Positions 1 to 5,512 of a stretch of DNA of 8,231 nucleotides are shown piece after piece (within the stretch, counting starts at the first letter, position 1; the number at the start of each line of letters is the position of its first letter). The translations under genes were made by a program, and so were the position numbers. The stretch is taken from assembly GCA_002383325.1 (NCBI GenBank), contig DFYJ01000082.1:6431-14661 (forward strand). The letters are read 5' to 3'. Source of the DNA: Candidatus Aminicenantes bacterium UBA4085 (lineage in GTDB: Bacteria > Acidobacteriota > Aminicenantia > Aminicenantales > UBA4085). The notes under the pieces were generated by a model. It was given only the letters and a program-made list of their open reading frames with translations. It was not told where the DNA came from and did no database searches.

Positions 1-2
1 TG

Positions 3-149
3 AAAGACCGTTTCGCCCAATTGGGTACCAAACGGACTTATCCCGTCTCGATCGAAGAGATGCACGAAGCCGCGGCGGCTTCCGTAGCCGAGAGGGAGAC
101 CCCGAGATGGAGTCGGGGCCGGCGCAGCCGGAAGCCCAAAAAATCATGA
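3..149 (+). CDS. vapB: VapB-type (AbrB/MazE-like) antitoxin, C-terminal part only
   Basis: This is the last 48 codons of a gene that begins before the window. The visible protein starts KDRFAQLGTK and contains PVSIEEMHEAAAAS, which resembles the C-terminal toxin-binding tail of AbrB/MazE-type VapB antitoxins (typical form: 'PVS/T-I/L-EEM-x-EAIAE'). The DNA-binding N-terminus is not in view. The stop TGA (147-149) overlaps the ATG of the PIN-domain toxin gene by 4 nt, the usual arrangement of a vapBC operon. The antitoxin would bind and block the toxin and repress their shared promoter. The last 16 or so residues are very rich in Arg and Lys (RWSRGRRSRKPKKS), an unusual tail for this family. 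The family call rests on a short tail and on the neighbour. Confidence 0.7.
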   Translation, partial: KDRFAQLGTKRTYPVSIEEMHEAAAASVAERETPRWSRGRRSRKPKKS

Positions 150-538
150 TCGCTCTGGATACCAATGTTTTAGTCCGCTTGATCACCAGGGACGATCCTG
201 GACAAGCCCGCGCCGTCGACGCGCTTCTCTCGACTCCGGACGAGACATTTTTCCTGCCGGATCTTGTCCTCGCCGAGCTGGCCTGGGTGTTGGCGCGAAG
301 CTATGGCTTTTCCCGGGACGAGATCATGGAAGTCCTAGCCGCGCTTCTCGACCGGCTCGACATCGTCTTCGAGGACGAAGAGCGTGTTCGGGCCGCCGTT
401 TGCCGGTACTCGCAGGGTCTGGACTTGGCCGACGGGCTGATCCTGGAGAAGGCCCGGGCGGCCGGGTGTTCAGGGCTGGCTTCGTTCGACGAAGCGTTTC
501 TCCGCCTTGGGGCCGAATTCACTCGCCGACCAAGATAG
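146..538 (+). CDS. vapC: VapC-type PIN-domain ribonuclease toxin
   Basis: A 130-residue PIN-domain protein, normal VapC length. The PIN acidic residues are in place: D5 in IALDTNVLVR, E44 in LVLAELAWVL, D96 in LDLADGLILE and D115 in ASFDEAF. Such toxins are Mg2+-dependent ribonucleases that cut tRNA or rRNA when the antitoxin is degraded. The ATG at 146 was chosen because it gives the family's usual N-terminus and makes a 4-nt ATGA overlap with the antitoxin stop. An in-frame ATG at 107 would add 13 unrelated residues (MESGPAQPEAQKI) that lie inside the antitoxin gene. Expression is expected to be coupled to the antitoxin. The RNA target cannot be read from the sequence. Confidence 0.92.
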   Translation: MIALDTNVLVRLITRDDPGQARAVDALLSTPDETFFLPDLVLAELAWVLARSYGFSRDEIMEVLAALLDRLDIVFEDEERVRAAVCRYSQGLDLADGLILEKARAAGCSGLASFDEAFLRLGAEFTRRPR

Positions 539-574
539 CGGATCCTGCCGCTCTTCCGTGACGCTCATCTCACT

Positions 575-2389
575 CTATGGCAGCAGGCCGTACCTGGATT
601 CCATCTCCGCCAAAAAGCCGTCCATGTCGCCGATCGGGCCTTCAGTCCTGTTGGTGACGGCGAAAGTCTTGACCACGCGCTTGAACTCGGCCAGGAGAGT
701 CCGGCCCTCCTCCATCGAGAGTCCGTAGGTCTCGGGCCAGGCCAGACGCATATACCAGAGCGACAGTAAAAGCTTTTCGATACGGCCTTTGATGACCGCG
801 TTGACGGCTGCCTTGGCCCGTCCGTGCTCGAGAATGGCCAGGCCGTTTGAGACGAAATCCCGCGGCGTGATGTCGGGCGGATTCCAGCCGTTGGTCGGGA
901 TGTGTCGGGTGATCTTGTCCTTCCAGCCGTCCATGAGTGCCAGATACTCGAGAGCCTCGCCGGCGGCCGGGCCGTAATAGCCGCGGCAAAAGTCGGAGCG
1001 GATGGCTATCGGATCCTGGGATGGGTCCCACATCATTTGCGCGGCCAGGTATTGGCGCAGCTCGGCCAGCTCGCCGCCCGGGCTCTGGATGTCGGCCTGC
1101 ATCATCAGGCCGTCGATGCCGTTCCGGGCGTAGAAGCGGATGTCCTTGGCCAGGCTGTCGAGGTTGGGATTGGGAGCCAGATAGTGCCAGAAGTTGGTTC
1201 CATAGTGCCAGACCCAGACGTGCCTGGCCAGCTTGGGCCACTGCTCCACCGCCGGCTGGAAATTCGCGCTCAGCTCCTCGCCCTCGATGCCGTGGAAGCA
1301 GCAGCCGTAATGGCAGAGCCTGATGATGACGTTGTCGCGCGGTCTGGTGATTTTGGGCGGGATGATGGTGTAGTCGTAGGCCAGGGTGTCGACGAATTTG
1401 TCCGGGTATCTCTCCTTGACCGCGTCCGCGACGGCGTTGACGAGGCGCAGGACCGGCCCGTGCTGCGAGCCTTCTTCGCGGACGATCGCGGCGCAGGCCT
1501 CGCACTCGCAGGCCCCGCTCGATCCGGGGTAGGCGTCGTTCTGGGAGATGTCGACGGTGGTGAGGTCGGGGCGCTGGGCGATCCACTCCAAGGCCTTCCG
1601 CTTGGCCATCTCCAGGACCGTGGGGTTGGTCAAACAGAGCTGGCCGCCTACGACGCCGCCTTGGCGCTTCCCCTTGACCAGGCCGAAGTACTCGGGGTGG
1701 CTCGAAAAATATGTCTCGGTCGGAGCGATCGCGGCGAAGGTATGGACGAAGGGAAAGATCACGATGCCGGGGACGCGCTCCGTTCTGGCCGAGGTTGGCG
1801 TCGGCAGAACCAGCGGCATGTTGCCGCCGTTGAGCTTCTGGCGGACGTGGAAGTCCCAGCGCCAGGCGTCGAAGGCCAGGACTTCCCGGTAGATGAACGG
1901 GGGGCTATAGCGGTAGTCGATGGGGGGAAGCTTGAGGATGGCGCGCTTGGGCGCGATGGTGCAGTTGTAGGCCAGGAAGCGGCAGCCCAGGAAGCGCTCC
2001 AGAAAGACATAGACGCCGTTCAGCAAGCCGCGGCCGCCGTCGCCCAGTATGATGAGATCGCGGCCGGCCGTTTTGATCATGACGCCGTCGCCGGTGAGCA
2101 CCCCGGCGGCGGGCAGAAGCCCGGCTTTTTCAACGCGGCGGCACGGGCCCAGCCAAATCGCCGTCCCGCGTCCCGCCTGGGATTCGGGGATGATGGAGAG
2201 AGAGACGCCGCTGACATCCAGGAGATAGCGCTGCAGCTCACTCGCCGCATAATAAGCCGCCGCGTTGGGCCCGTCGGGGACGATGATGCGATAGGCGGTC
2301 GCTCCGTCCCTGGTGATCATGAGCCCTTTCCCGGAGCAGGCGGCTAGCGAGATGGCGATCAGGATGACGGCCGCGGTTTTGGCTTTCAT
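575..2389 (-). CDS. DUF4838-family exported lipoprotein, probable glycosidase
   Basis: A 604-residue protein. Residues 1-18 form a lipoprotein signal with lipobox LAAC, Cys18 being the predicted lipidated residue, so it is probably membrane-anchored on the outer side of the cytoplasmic membrane or in the outer membrane. Residues about 25-160 resemble the small N-terminal domain found before GH67/GH20-type barrels (AAYYAASELQRYLLDVSG; GVYVFLERFLGCRFLA). Residues about 165-470 match the style of DUF4838: HPEYFGLVKGKR, QLCLTNPT, ISQNDAYPGSSGACECEACA and WHYGTNFWHY. As I recall, some DUF4838 proteins are GH163 endo-beta-N-acetylglucosaminidases; the substrate here is unknown. The Cys cluster C294/C296/C299 might bind metal. 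The start at 2389 is supported by the signal peptide and a GAGGAG ribosome binding site (2394-2399); an in-frame extension up to 2491 would bury the signal. It is convergent with vapC, with a 36-nt gap showing no clear terminator. Confidence 0.85.
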   Translation of the reverse strand: MKAKTAAVILIAISLAACSGKGLMITRDGATAYRIIVPDGPNAAAYYAASELQRYLLDVSGVSLSIIPESQAGRGTAIWLGPCRRVEKAGLLPAAGVLTGDGVMIKTAGRDLIILGDGGRGLLNGVYVFLERFLGCRFLAYNCTIAPKRAILKLPPIDYRYSPPFIYREVLAFDAWRWDFHVRQKLNGGNMPLVLPTPTSARTERVPGIVIFPFVHTFAAIAPTETYFSSHPEYFGLVKGKRQGGVVGGQLCLTNPTVLEMAKRKALEWIAQRPDLTTVDISQNDAYPGSSGACECEACAAIVREEGSQHGPVLRLVNAVADAVKERYPDKFVDTLAYDYTIIPPKITRPRDNVIIRLCHYGCCFHGIEGEELSANFQPAVEQWPKLARHVWVWHYGTNFWHYLAPNPNLDSLAKDIRFYARNGIDGLMMQADIQSPGGELAELRQYLAAQMMWDPSQDPIAIRSDFCRGYYGPAAGEALEYLALMDGWKDKITRHIPTNGWNPPDITPRDFVSNGLAILEHGRAKAAVNAVIKGRIEKLLLSLWYMRLAWPETYGLSMEEGRTLLAEFKRVVKTFAVTNRTEGPIGDMDGFLAEMESRYGLLP

Positions 2390-2411
2390 GGGGCTCCTCG
2401 CTCCGACCGGG

Positions 2412-2440
2412 AGACTAATGCCGGCCGGGGAGCCTGTCAA
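2412..2440 (-). promoter_or_regulatory. Candidate sigma70-type promoter for the DUF4838 lipoprotein
   Basis: Read on the minus strand, a perfect TTGACA (2440-2435) is followed after 17 nt by TAGTCT (2417-2412). The -10 matches the consensus at only three of six positions, so the call rests on the -35 and the spacing. Transcription would start near 2405, leaving a leader of about 16 nt that contains the GAGGAG ribosome binding site. The 104-nt gap between hicB and the lipoprotein gene would otherwise lack a start signal. Confidence 0.4.
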
Positions 2441-2493
2441 GAACCTGCGATGATGCGGAGGAAGGCCGATGGCGGTCGGCAGGGGAGGCAAAG

Positions 2494-2910
2494 TCAGACC
2501 AGGCTTTCGATGAGGACGAAGTCCGCCGCCAATCCGACCGCGGCATAGAGCCTTGAAAGATTGGCCACGCTGGGGACCGAGCGGCCCTGCTCGTAACGGG
2601 CATAGGTGTTGATGGACTTGGCGCCCAGGCGGGCCGCCACTTGCGCGAGGCTCAGACCGGCCCGGACGCGGGCCCTCCGGAGAAGAAGCGCCGTCAACGC
2701 GGCATCGTCGTTACAGCCGATTTCAAAGGCGCCGCCCCGGCCCGGAAAAACCGAAACGCGAAGCCCCCGTTGCGTGAGGAGCATCTCGATCGCGTCGGCG
2801 ACCATCGCCAGGGCGTCGGCGAGTGAACGCCCTTGGGTTGCGACATCCAGGATGGGAACCTCCGCGGCCCAAAATCGACCCGACCGGAAGGCGCGCCCTG
2901 CGAGCCTCAC
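2494..2910 (-). CDS. hicB: HicB-type antitoxin with C-terminal helix-turn-helix
   Basis: A 138-residue protein. Residues about 8-50 look like the HicB partial RNase H fold that binds the toxin (FWAAEVPILDVATQGRSLAD followed by ALAMVADAIEMLL). Residues about 72-126 form an XRE-type helix-turn-helix (LRRARVRAGLSLAQVAARLG; INTYARYEQGRSVPS; LSRLYAAVG). It should neutralise HicA and repress the operon. The GTG start at 2910 was chosen because GTGA overlaps the hicA stop by 4 nt and a GGAGGG ribosome binding site (2922-2917) lies 6 nt upstream. The same reading frame stays open up to 3099, but those 63 extra codons are the out-of-frame image of hicA and show no family features. Toxin-first order is usual for hicAB. 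Confidence 0.88.
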   Translation of the reverse strand: MRLAGRAFRSGRFWAAEVPILDVATQGRSLADALAMVADAIEMLLTQRGLRVSVFPGRGGAFEIGCNDDAALTALLLRRARVRAGLSLAQVAARLGAKSINTYARYEQGRSVPSVANLSRLYAAVGLAADFVLIESLV

Positions 2911-3086
2911 TGACGGCCCTCCGTCGCCGAACGGATGATGGCTCGGGCGGTATGTTCGTTGATCTCGCTGTGGCGAGGGATGGCGATCTCGTAATCGCCG
3001 CGGCCCCAGACATCGTGTCGGCCGCCCCGGCGGATCAGCCTCCAGCCCAGCTGCTGCATTTGATTCTCCAATTCTCGTCGCTTCAT
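2907..3086 (-). CDS. hicA: HicA-type mRNA interferase toxin
   Basis: A 59-residue protein starting MKRRELENQMQQLGW and ending SATEGRQ. It carries the HicA double-stranded-RNA-binding-like fold signature LGWRLIRRGGRHDVWGRG, with His24 at the known catalytic position, and then the family's AIPRHSEINEHTARAIIR. HicA toxins cut mRNA (and tmRNA) at the ribosome and are held inactive by HicB. The gene is small and overlapped by a longer frame, so automatic callers may miss it. The ATG at 3086 keeps the full first helix. It has no ribosome binding site, and the promoter -10 ends only 4 nt away, so translation may be leaderless. An in-frame ATG (codon 10) has GGAG 6 nt upstream, but starting there would remove helix 1. 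Confidence 0.9.
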   Translation of the reverse strand: MKRRELENQMQQLGWRLIRRGGRHDVWGRGDYEIAIPRHSEINEHTARAIIRSATEGRQ

Positions 3087-3090
3087 TTCG

Positions 3091-3118
3091 AATATACACT
3101 AATATGTGTAATTGTCAA
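3091..3118 (-). promoter_or_regulatory. hicAB promoter, near-consensus sigma70 type
   Basis: On the minus strand a perfect TTGACA (3118-3113), a 16-nt spacer and TATATT (3096-3091, five of six consensus bases). The -10 ends 4 nt before the hicA ATG, so the predicted transcription start (about 3086-3083) coincides with the start codon. It sits in a distinctly AT-rich patch compared with the surrounding GC-rich DNA. Confidence 0.75.
3095..3110. promoter_or_regulatory. Probable HicB operator palindrome within the hicAB promoter
   Basis: A perfect inverted repeat TACAC-TAATAT-GTGTA lies between the -35 and -10 elements of the hicAB promoter. Its position would let a bound dimer block RNA polymerase, as expected for autoregulation by the helix-turn-helix antitoxin encoded by the operon. 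The half-sites are short (5 bp), and binding is inferred from position. Confidence 0.5.
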
Positions 3119-3185
3119 GAGCCTAAGGGTGCCCGTCGGGCGGGCGGGGGACGCCTCGCCGCATTCTGGGGGCCCCTCGATTAAG

Positions 3186-3205
3186 GAGACGCTCGGCGGC
3201 GTCCC
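3186..3205 (-). terminator. Weak candidate hairpin after the small exported-protein operon
   Basis: On the minus strand GGGACGC-CGCCGA-GCGTCTC can form a 7-bp stem with one G-U pair and a 6-nt loop, beginning 28 nt after the stop of the 173-aa gene. No U-run follows, so as an intrinsic terminator it is poor. It lies between that stop and the hicAB promoter, where a terminator would be expected. Confidence 0.25.
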
Positions 3206-3233
3206 AATTCTCAGGGAAGGGCGCGGCTCCTAT

Positions 3234-3755
3234 CTATTGAGCCTCGACCAGCTTAAGCGTCTTGGCGACGAGGGCCGCGGTCGCTTCGAAATCGGCGTCT
3301 GGGACTTCCGTGGCGGCGGAGACGGCCAGCCCCAGCCGGCCGCCGTCGGGCAGGGGGACAAGATAGGCTTCCAGTCTCTTGGCCCTGGGGATCACCGCGA
3401 CTTGCCAATCGCCCTTGACCGGCTTGCCGAGGAAGGGGCGCTCGACGGCTTTCTGGCCGGGTCCGGCGCCCAAGAACGTCGTCTTGAAGTACTCGAAGAG
3501 CTCCTTCTCGCTCATGCCCATGCCCTCGACCATGTCCTTGGGGAAGGAGGCCAGGGTGATCTCGATCTTCCCCTGGCCGATCCCGAGGCCGGCCGGGTGT
3601 AGGAAAGCAACGGCGTCCAGGCCGAGCTTCTGGGGGCCGGAGAAGGGGAGGGGGGCTTCGAATTGGAACCGATCCCAGGTGCAAATCGTGTTGTCCGCTG
3701 TCGGGACGAAACCGATCCCCGCGATGCAAAGAACAAGAGACAAGATGGCTTTCAT
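3234..3755 (-). CDS. Exported protein of unknown function (173 aa)
   Basis: I do not recognise this protein. It starts with a short signal peptide (MKAILSLVLCIAGIGFVPTA, probable cleavage after Ala20). Cys10 does not fit a lipobox, so it is probably soluble in the periplasm or outside. The mature part of about 150 residues mixes strands and helices: WDRFQFEAPLPF near the start, KIEITLASFP in the middle, a helical stretch around SEKELFEYFK, then WQVAVIPRAKRLEAYLVPL and a final helix VAKTLKLVEA. This pattern is reminiscent of small PsbP/Mog1-like domains, but that is a guess. The ATG at 3755 has GGAGG at 3764-3760, 4 nt upstream. It follows the 197-aa exported protein gene by 12 nt, so both are probably on one mRNA. 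Confidence 0.75.
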   Translation of the reverse strand: MKAILSLVLCIAGIGFVPTADNTICTWDRFQFEAPLPFSGPQKLGLDAVAFLHPAGLGIGQGKIEITLASFPKDMVEGMGMSEKELFEYFKTTFLGAGPGQKAVERPFLGKPVKGDWQVAVIPRAKRLEAYLVPLPDGGRLGLAVSAATEVPDADFEATAALVAKTLKLVEAQ

Positions 3756-3767
3756 GGGGCCTCCGAG

Positions 3768-4361
3768 CTAATGATTTTCGCAGTCCAACTCGGTGCGGCG
3801 CAAGCCGCCCAGCGTGGTCGCTTTCGCGCCCTTGTAGCGGGCCAGCACCCAATCCTTGGCTAGAGTCTCGTGCAGGGAGACTATTTCGACGACATCTCCG
3901 GCGATGACATAGGCCTTGCCCGGCGCCGGGGGCATAGGGCCGACCGCGGAAAAATGGGCCTTGTCGGTTTTCACTTTGCAAATCCCGGCGGGCTTGAACT
4001 TCTCCCGCCGGAACACATCTCCCGGCCAGTTGGCGCCGCAGAAGCCGATGATGCCTTCGCCGGGCTGGAGACGGATCTCGTCCTCCGTGACCAGGAAGAT
4101 GACGCTGCCTTGCTCATCCTTGTAGACATAGCTGCCGTCGGCGGACAGCCGGGCGATGCCCGTGCCTTCGCAGATGTGCGCCGCCGGCCCGAATACGGAG
4201 GTATAGGAGAAAGCCAGCTTGTCCCCGGCCAGCATGAGCGAGAGCGAGCCGATCCCGCTCTCCCAAACGCCGCTGGGATCGGGGCCCTGCGCTTGGGCCG
4301 AGGCGATCAGGGCCAATCCGAGAATGATTCCCAGGGCGGAGGGGACCGTTTCCTTTGTCAT
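3768..4361 (-). CDS. Exported protein of unknown function with SH3-like C-terminus (197 aa)
   Basis: Not recognised as a named family. Residues 1-24 form a signal peptide ending AQA, with cleavage likely before Gln25. Residues about 30-120 alternate short strands (GVWESGIGSLSLMLAGDKLA; GSVIFLVTEDEIRLQ), suggesting a small beta-barrel. Residues about 148-192 (AYVIAGDVVEIVS; DWVLARYKG; GGLRRTEL) look like a bacterial SH3 domain, which would fit binding to cell wall or a partner protein. Four cysteines remain after cleavage (C64, C108, C128, C194), enough for two disulfides. The ATG at 4361 has AAGGA about 7 nt upstream. It is the first gene of a two-gene unit and diverges from the HNH operon across about 230 nt. 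Confidence 0.75.
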   Translation of the reverse strand: MTKETVPSALGIILGLALIASAQAQGPDPSGVWESGIGSLSLMLAGDKLAFSYTSVFGPAAHICEGTGIARLSADGSYVYKDEQGSVIFLVTEDEIRLQPGEGIIGFCGANWPGDVFRREKFKPAGICKVKTDKAHFSAVGPMPPAPGKAYVIAGDVVEIVSLHETLAKDWVLARYKGAKATTLGGLRRTELDCENH

Positions 4362-4387
4362 GGTTGATCCTTCATTTTTATGTCGTC

Positions 4388-4416
4388 ATGGTATGCGGGT
4401 AACGGCGGGAAGGCAA
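4388..4416 (-). promoter_or_regulatory. Possible promoter of the two exported-protein genes
   Basis: On the minus strand TTGCCT (4416-4411), a 17-nt spacer and TACCAT (4393-4388); each box matches the consensus at four of six positions. The predicted start near 4381 leaves a leader of about 20 nt holding the AAGGA ribosome binding site. Weak, but correctly placed. The rest of the divergent gap 4362-4588 holds the HNH promoter and ribosome binding site, listed separately. Confidence 0.35.
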
Positions 4417-4510
4417 GACGATAAAGCCTATCGCCCGAGATCTCTTGGGTAGGATGGCTCTGACCTACTGCGGTCCCCGATGAGGTAAGTTGAAATTTCA
4501 GCTCTATTCC

Positions 4511-4540
4511 TTGACTCCTATGTCATCGAAGAAATATATT
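4511..4540 (+). promoter_or_regulatory. Promoter of the HNH endonuclease pair
   Basis: TTGACT (4511-4516, five of six consensus bases), an 18-nt spacer and TATATT (4535-4540, five of six). Transcription would begin near 4547, about 40 nt before the TTG start at 4589 and ahead of the AGGAGG/GGGAG sequence. It lies inside the upstream part of the longest reading frame of the first HNH gene and so argues against starts at 4490 or 4520. Confidence 0.6.
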
Positions 4541-4569
4541 CGGTATCGCTGGGGGGTTCAATCACATCC

Positions 4570-4581
4570 AGGAGGCGGGAG
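4570..4581 (+). promoter_or_regulatory. Ribosome binding site that sets the TTG start of the first HNH gene
   Basis: AGGAGG (4570-4575) and GGGAG (4577-4581) precede the TTG at 4589; the second is 7 nt away, ideal spacing, and the first 13 nt. No good site precedes the ATG at 4520. The TTG at 4490 has only GAGG, 4 nt upstream. Confidence 0.6.
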
Positions 4582-4588
4582 ATCTAAG

Positions 4589-5512
4589 TTGATCCGAGCC
4601 TATGTCGGCGTCACGGACAAGGACTGGTACGAGCTCCTTGCGTCCATCCCCGGCATCGATGAGGTCAACTTCTGGCAGCCCGGAGGGAACCGGCTGTTTT
4701 CCGCGCTCGTGCCGGGAGAGCTCTTCCTCTTCAAGCTCCATAGTCCCGAAAACTTCATTGTTGGCGGCGGGTTTTTCTCCCATTCCACTCTCCTTCAGAT
4801 GAGCATGGTCTGGCAGGCCTTCGGGGAAAAAAATGGGGCCCGTTCTCTGGCGGAGATGCGGAACCGGATCGAGCGGTTGAGGAAAAGAATCGGATCGCGA
4901 TACGATGACTTCATGATCGGGAACATCCTCCTGACCCAGCCTTTCTTCTTCCCCAGGGAAGCTTGGATTCCAGTCCCAGCCGATTGGAAGTCGAACATCG
5001 TATCGGGGCGGCGGTATGATCTGACAATCGAGCCCGGCCGTTCGCTTTGGAACGATATTCAAGCCCGAGTTGTCGGCGGATGGGCCTCAGGACAAATTAA
5101 TGAGACGGTCCCCCGATACGGAGATCCTGTCCTCATCAGGCCCCGGCTGGGTCAGGGAAGCTTTCGCATCCAGGTCACGGATGCCTATAGCCGGAGATGC
5201 GCCGTGACCGGTGAGAGGACTCTGCCGGTTCTAGAAGCCGCGCACATAAGGCCCTACTCCGAGGGCGGAATCCATGAGGTCAAGAATGGCATTCTTTTCC
5301 GTTCCGACATCCATACTCTCTTTGACCAAGGATATGTCACGGTTTCGCCCGATTTCCGCTTCGAAGTCAGCCGCCGGATTCGGGAGGATTTCGAAAACGG
5401 CCGGGATTATTATCGTCTGGCTGGGACCAGCCTGATCCTTCCCGAGAATCCGAGCCTGCAGCCCAATGATCCAACGCTACGATGGCATAATGAGGTGAAA
5501 TTTCGCGGATGA
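4589..5512 (+). CDS. HNH endonuclease with PUA/EVE-like N-terminal domain, putative modification-dependent restriction enzyme
   Basis: A 307-residue protein from the TTG at 4589. Residues about 200-285 form an HNH_2-type nuclease domain: RRCAVTGER, LEAAHIRPYSEGG, KNGILFRSDIHTLFDQGYV. The H-N-H residues are H219, N233 and H242; only one Cys (C204) is seen, so no CxxC zinc pair. Residues 1-145 (IRAYVGVTDKDWYELLAS; DEVNFWQPGGNRLFSAL; FLFKLHSPENFIVGGGFF; FFFPREAWIPVPADW) suggest a PUA-superfamily fold like the EVE domain, which reads modified cytosines in known EVE-HNH restriction enzymes; this is inferred from pattern, not alignment. A DNA endonuclease role is likely; the modification target is unknown. 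The start is chosen from promoter and ribosome binding site; longer frames begin at 4520 (ATG) or 4490 (TTG). The stop overlaps the next gene's ATG by 4 nt (ATGA). The DNA looks less GC-rich than its neighbours, hinting at transfer. Confidence 0.82.
   Translation: MIRAYVGVTDKDWYELLASIPGIDEVNFWQPGGNRLFSALVPGELFLFKLHSPENFIVGGGFFSHSTLLQMSMVWQAFGEKNGARSLAEMRNRIERLRKRIGSRYDDFMIGNILLTQPFFFPREAWIPVPADWKSNIVSGRRYDLTIEPGRSLWNDIQARVVGGWASGQINETVPRYGDPVLIRPRLGQGSFRIQVTDAYSRRCAVTGERTLPVLEAAHIRPYSEGGIHEVKNGILFRSDIHTLFDQGYVTVSPDFRFEVSRRIREDFENGRDYYRLAGTSLILPENPSLQPNDPTLRWHNEVKFRG

Noticed and set aside
902..2347. A 481-codon open frame on the plus strand opposite the DUF4838 gene.
   Set aside because: It is an antisense shadow in GC-rich DNA: repetitive Gly/Val/Asp/Leu composition and no domain, while the minus strand encodes a recognisable lipoprotein.
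2911..3099. N-terminal extension of HicB by 63 codons.
   Set aside because: These codons overlap the whole of hicA in another frame; the GTG at 2910 has a good ribosome binding site and a 4-nt overlap.
4419..4433. Inverted repeat CGATA-AAGCC-TATCG upstream of the 197-aa gene.
   Set aside because: Only a 5-bp stem, upstream of a weak promoter; could be chance, and no regulator points to it.
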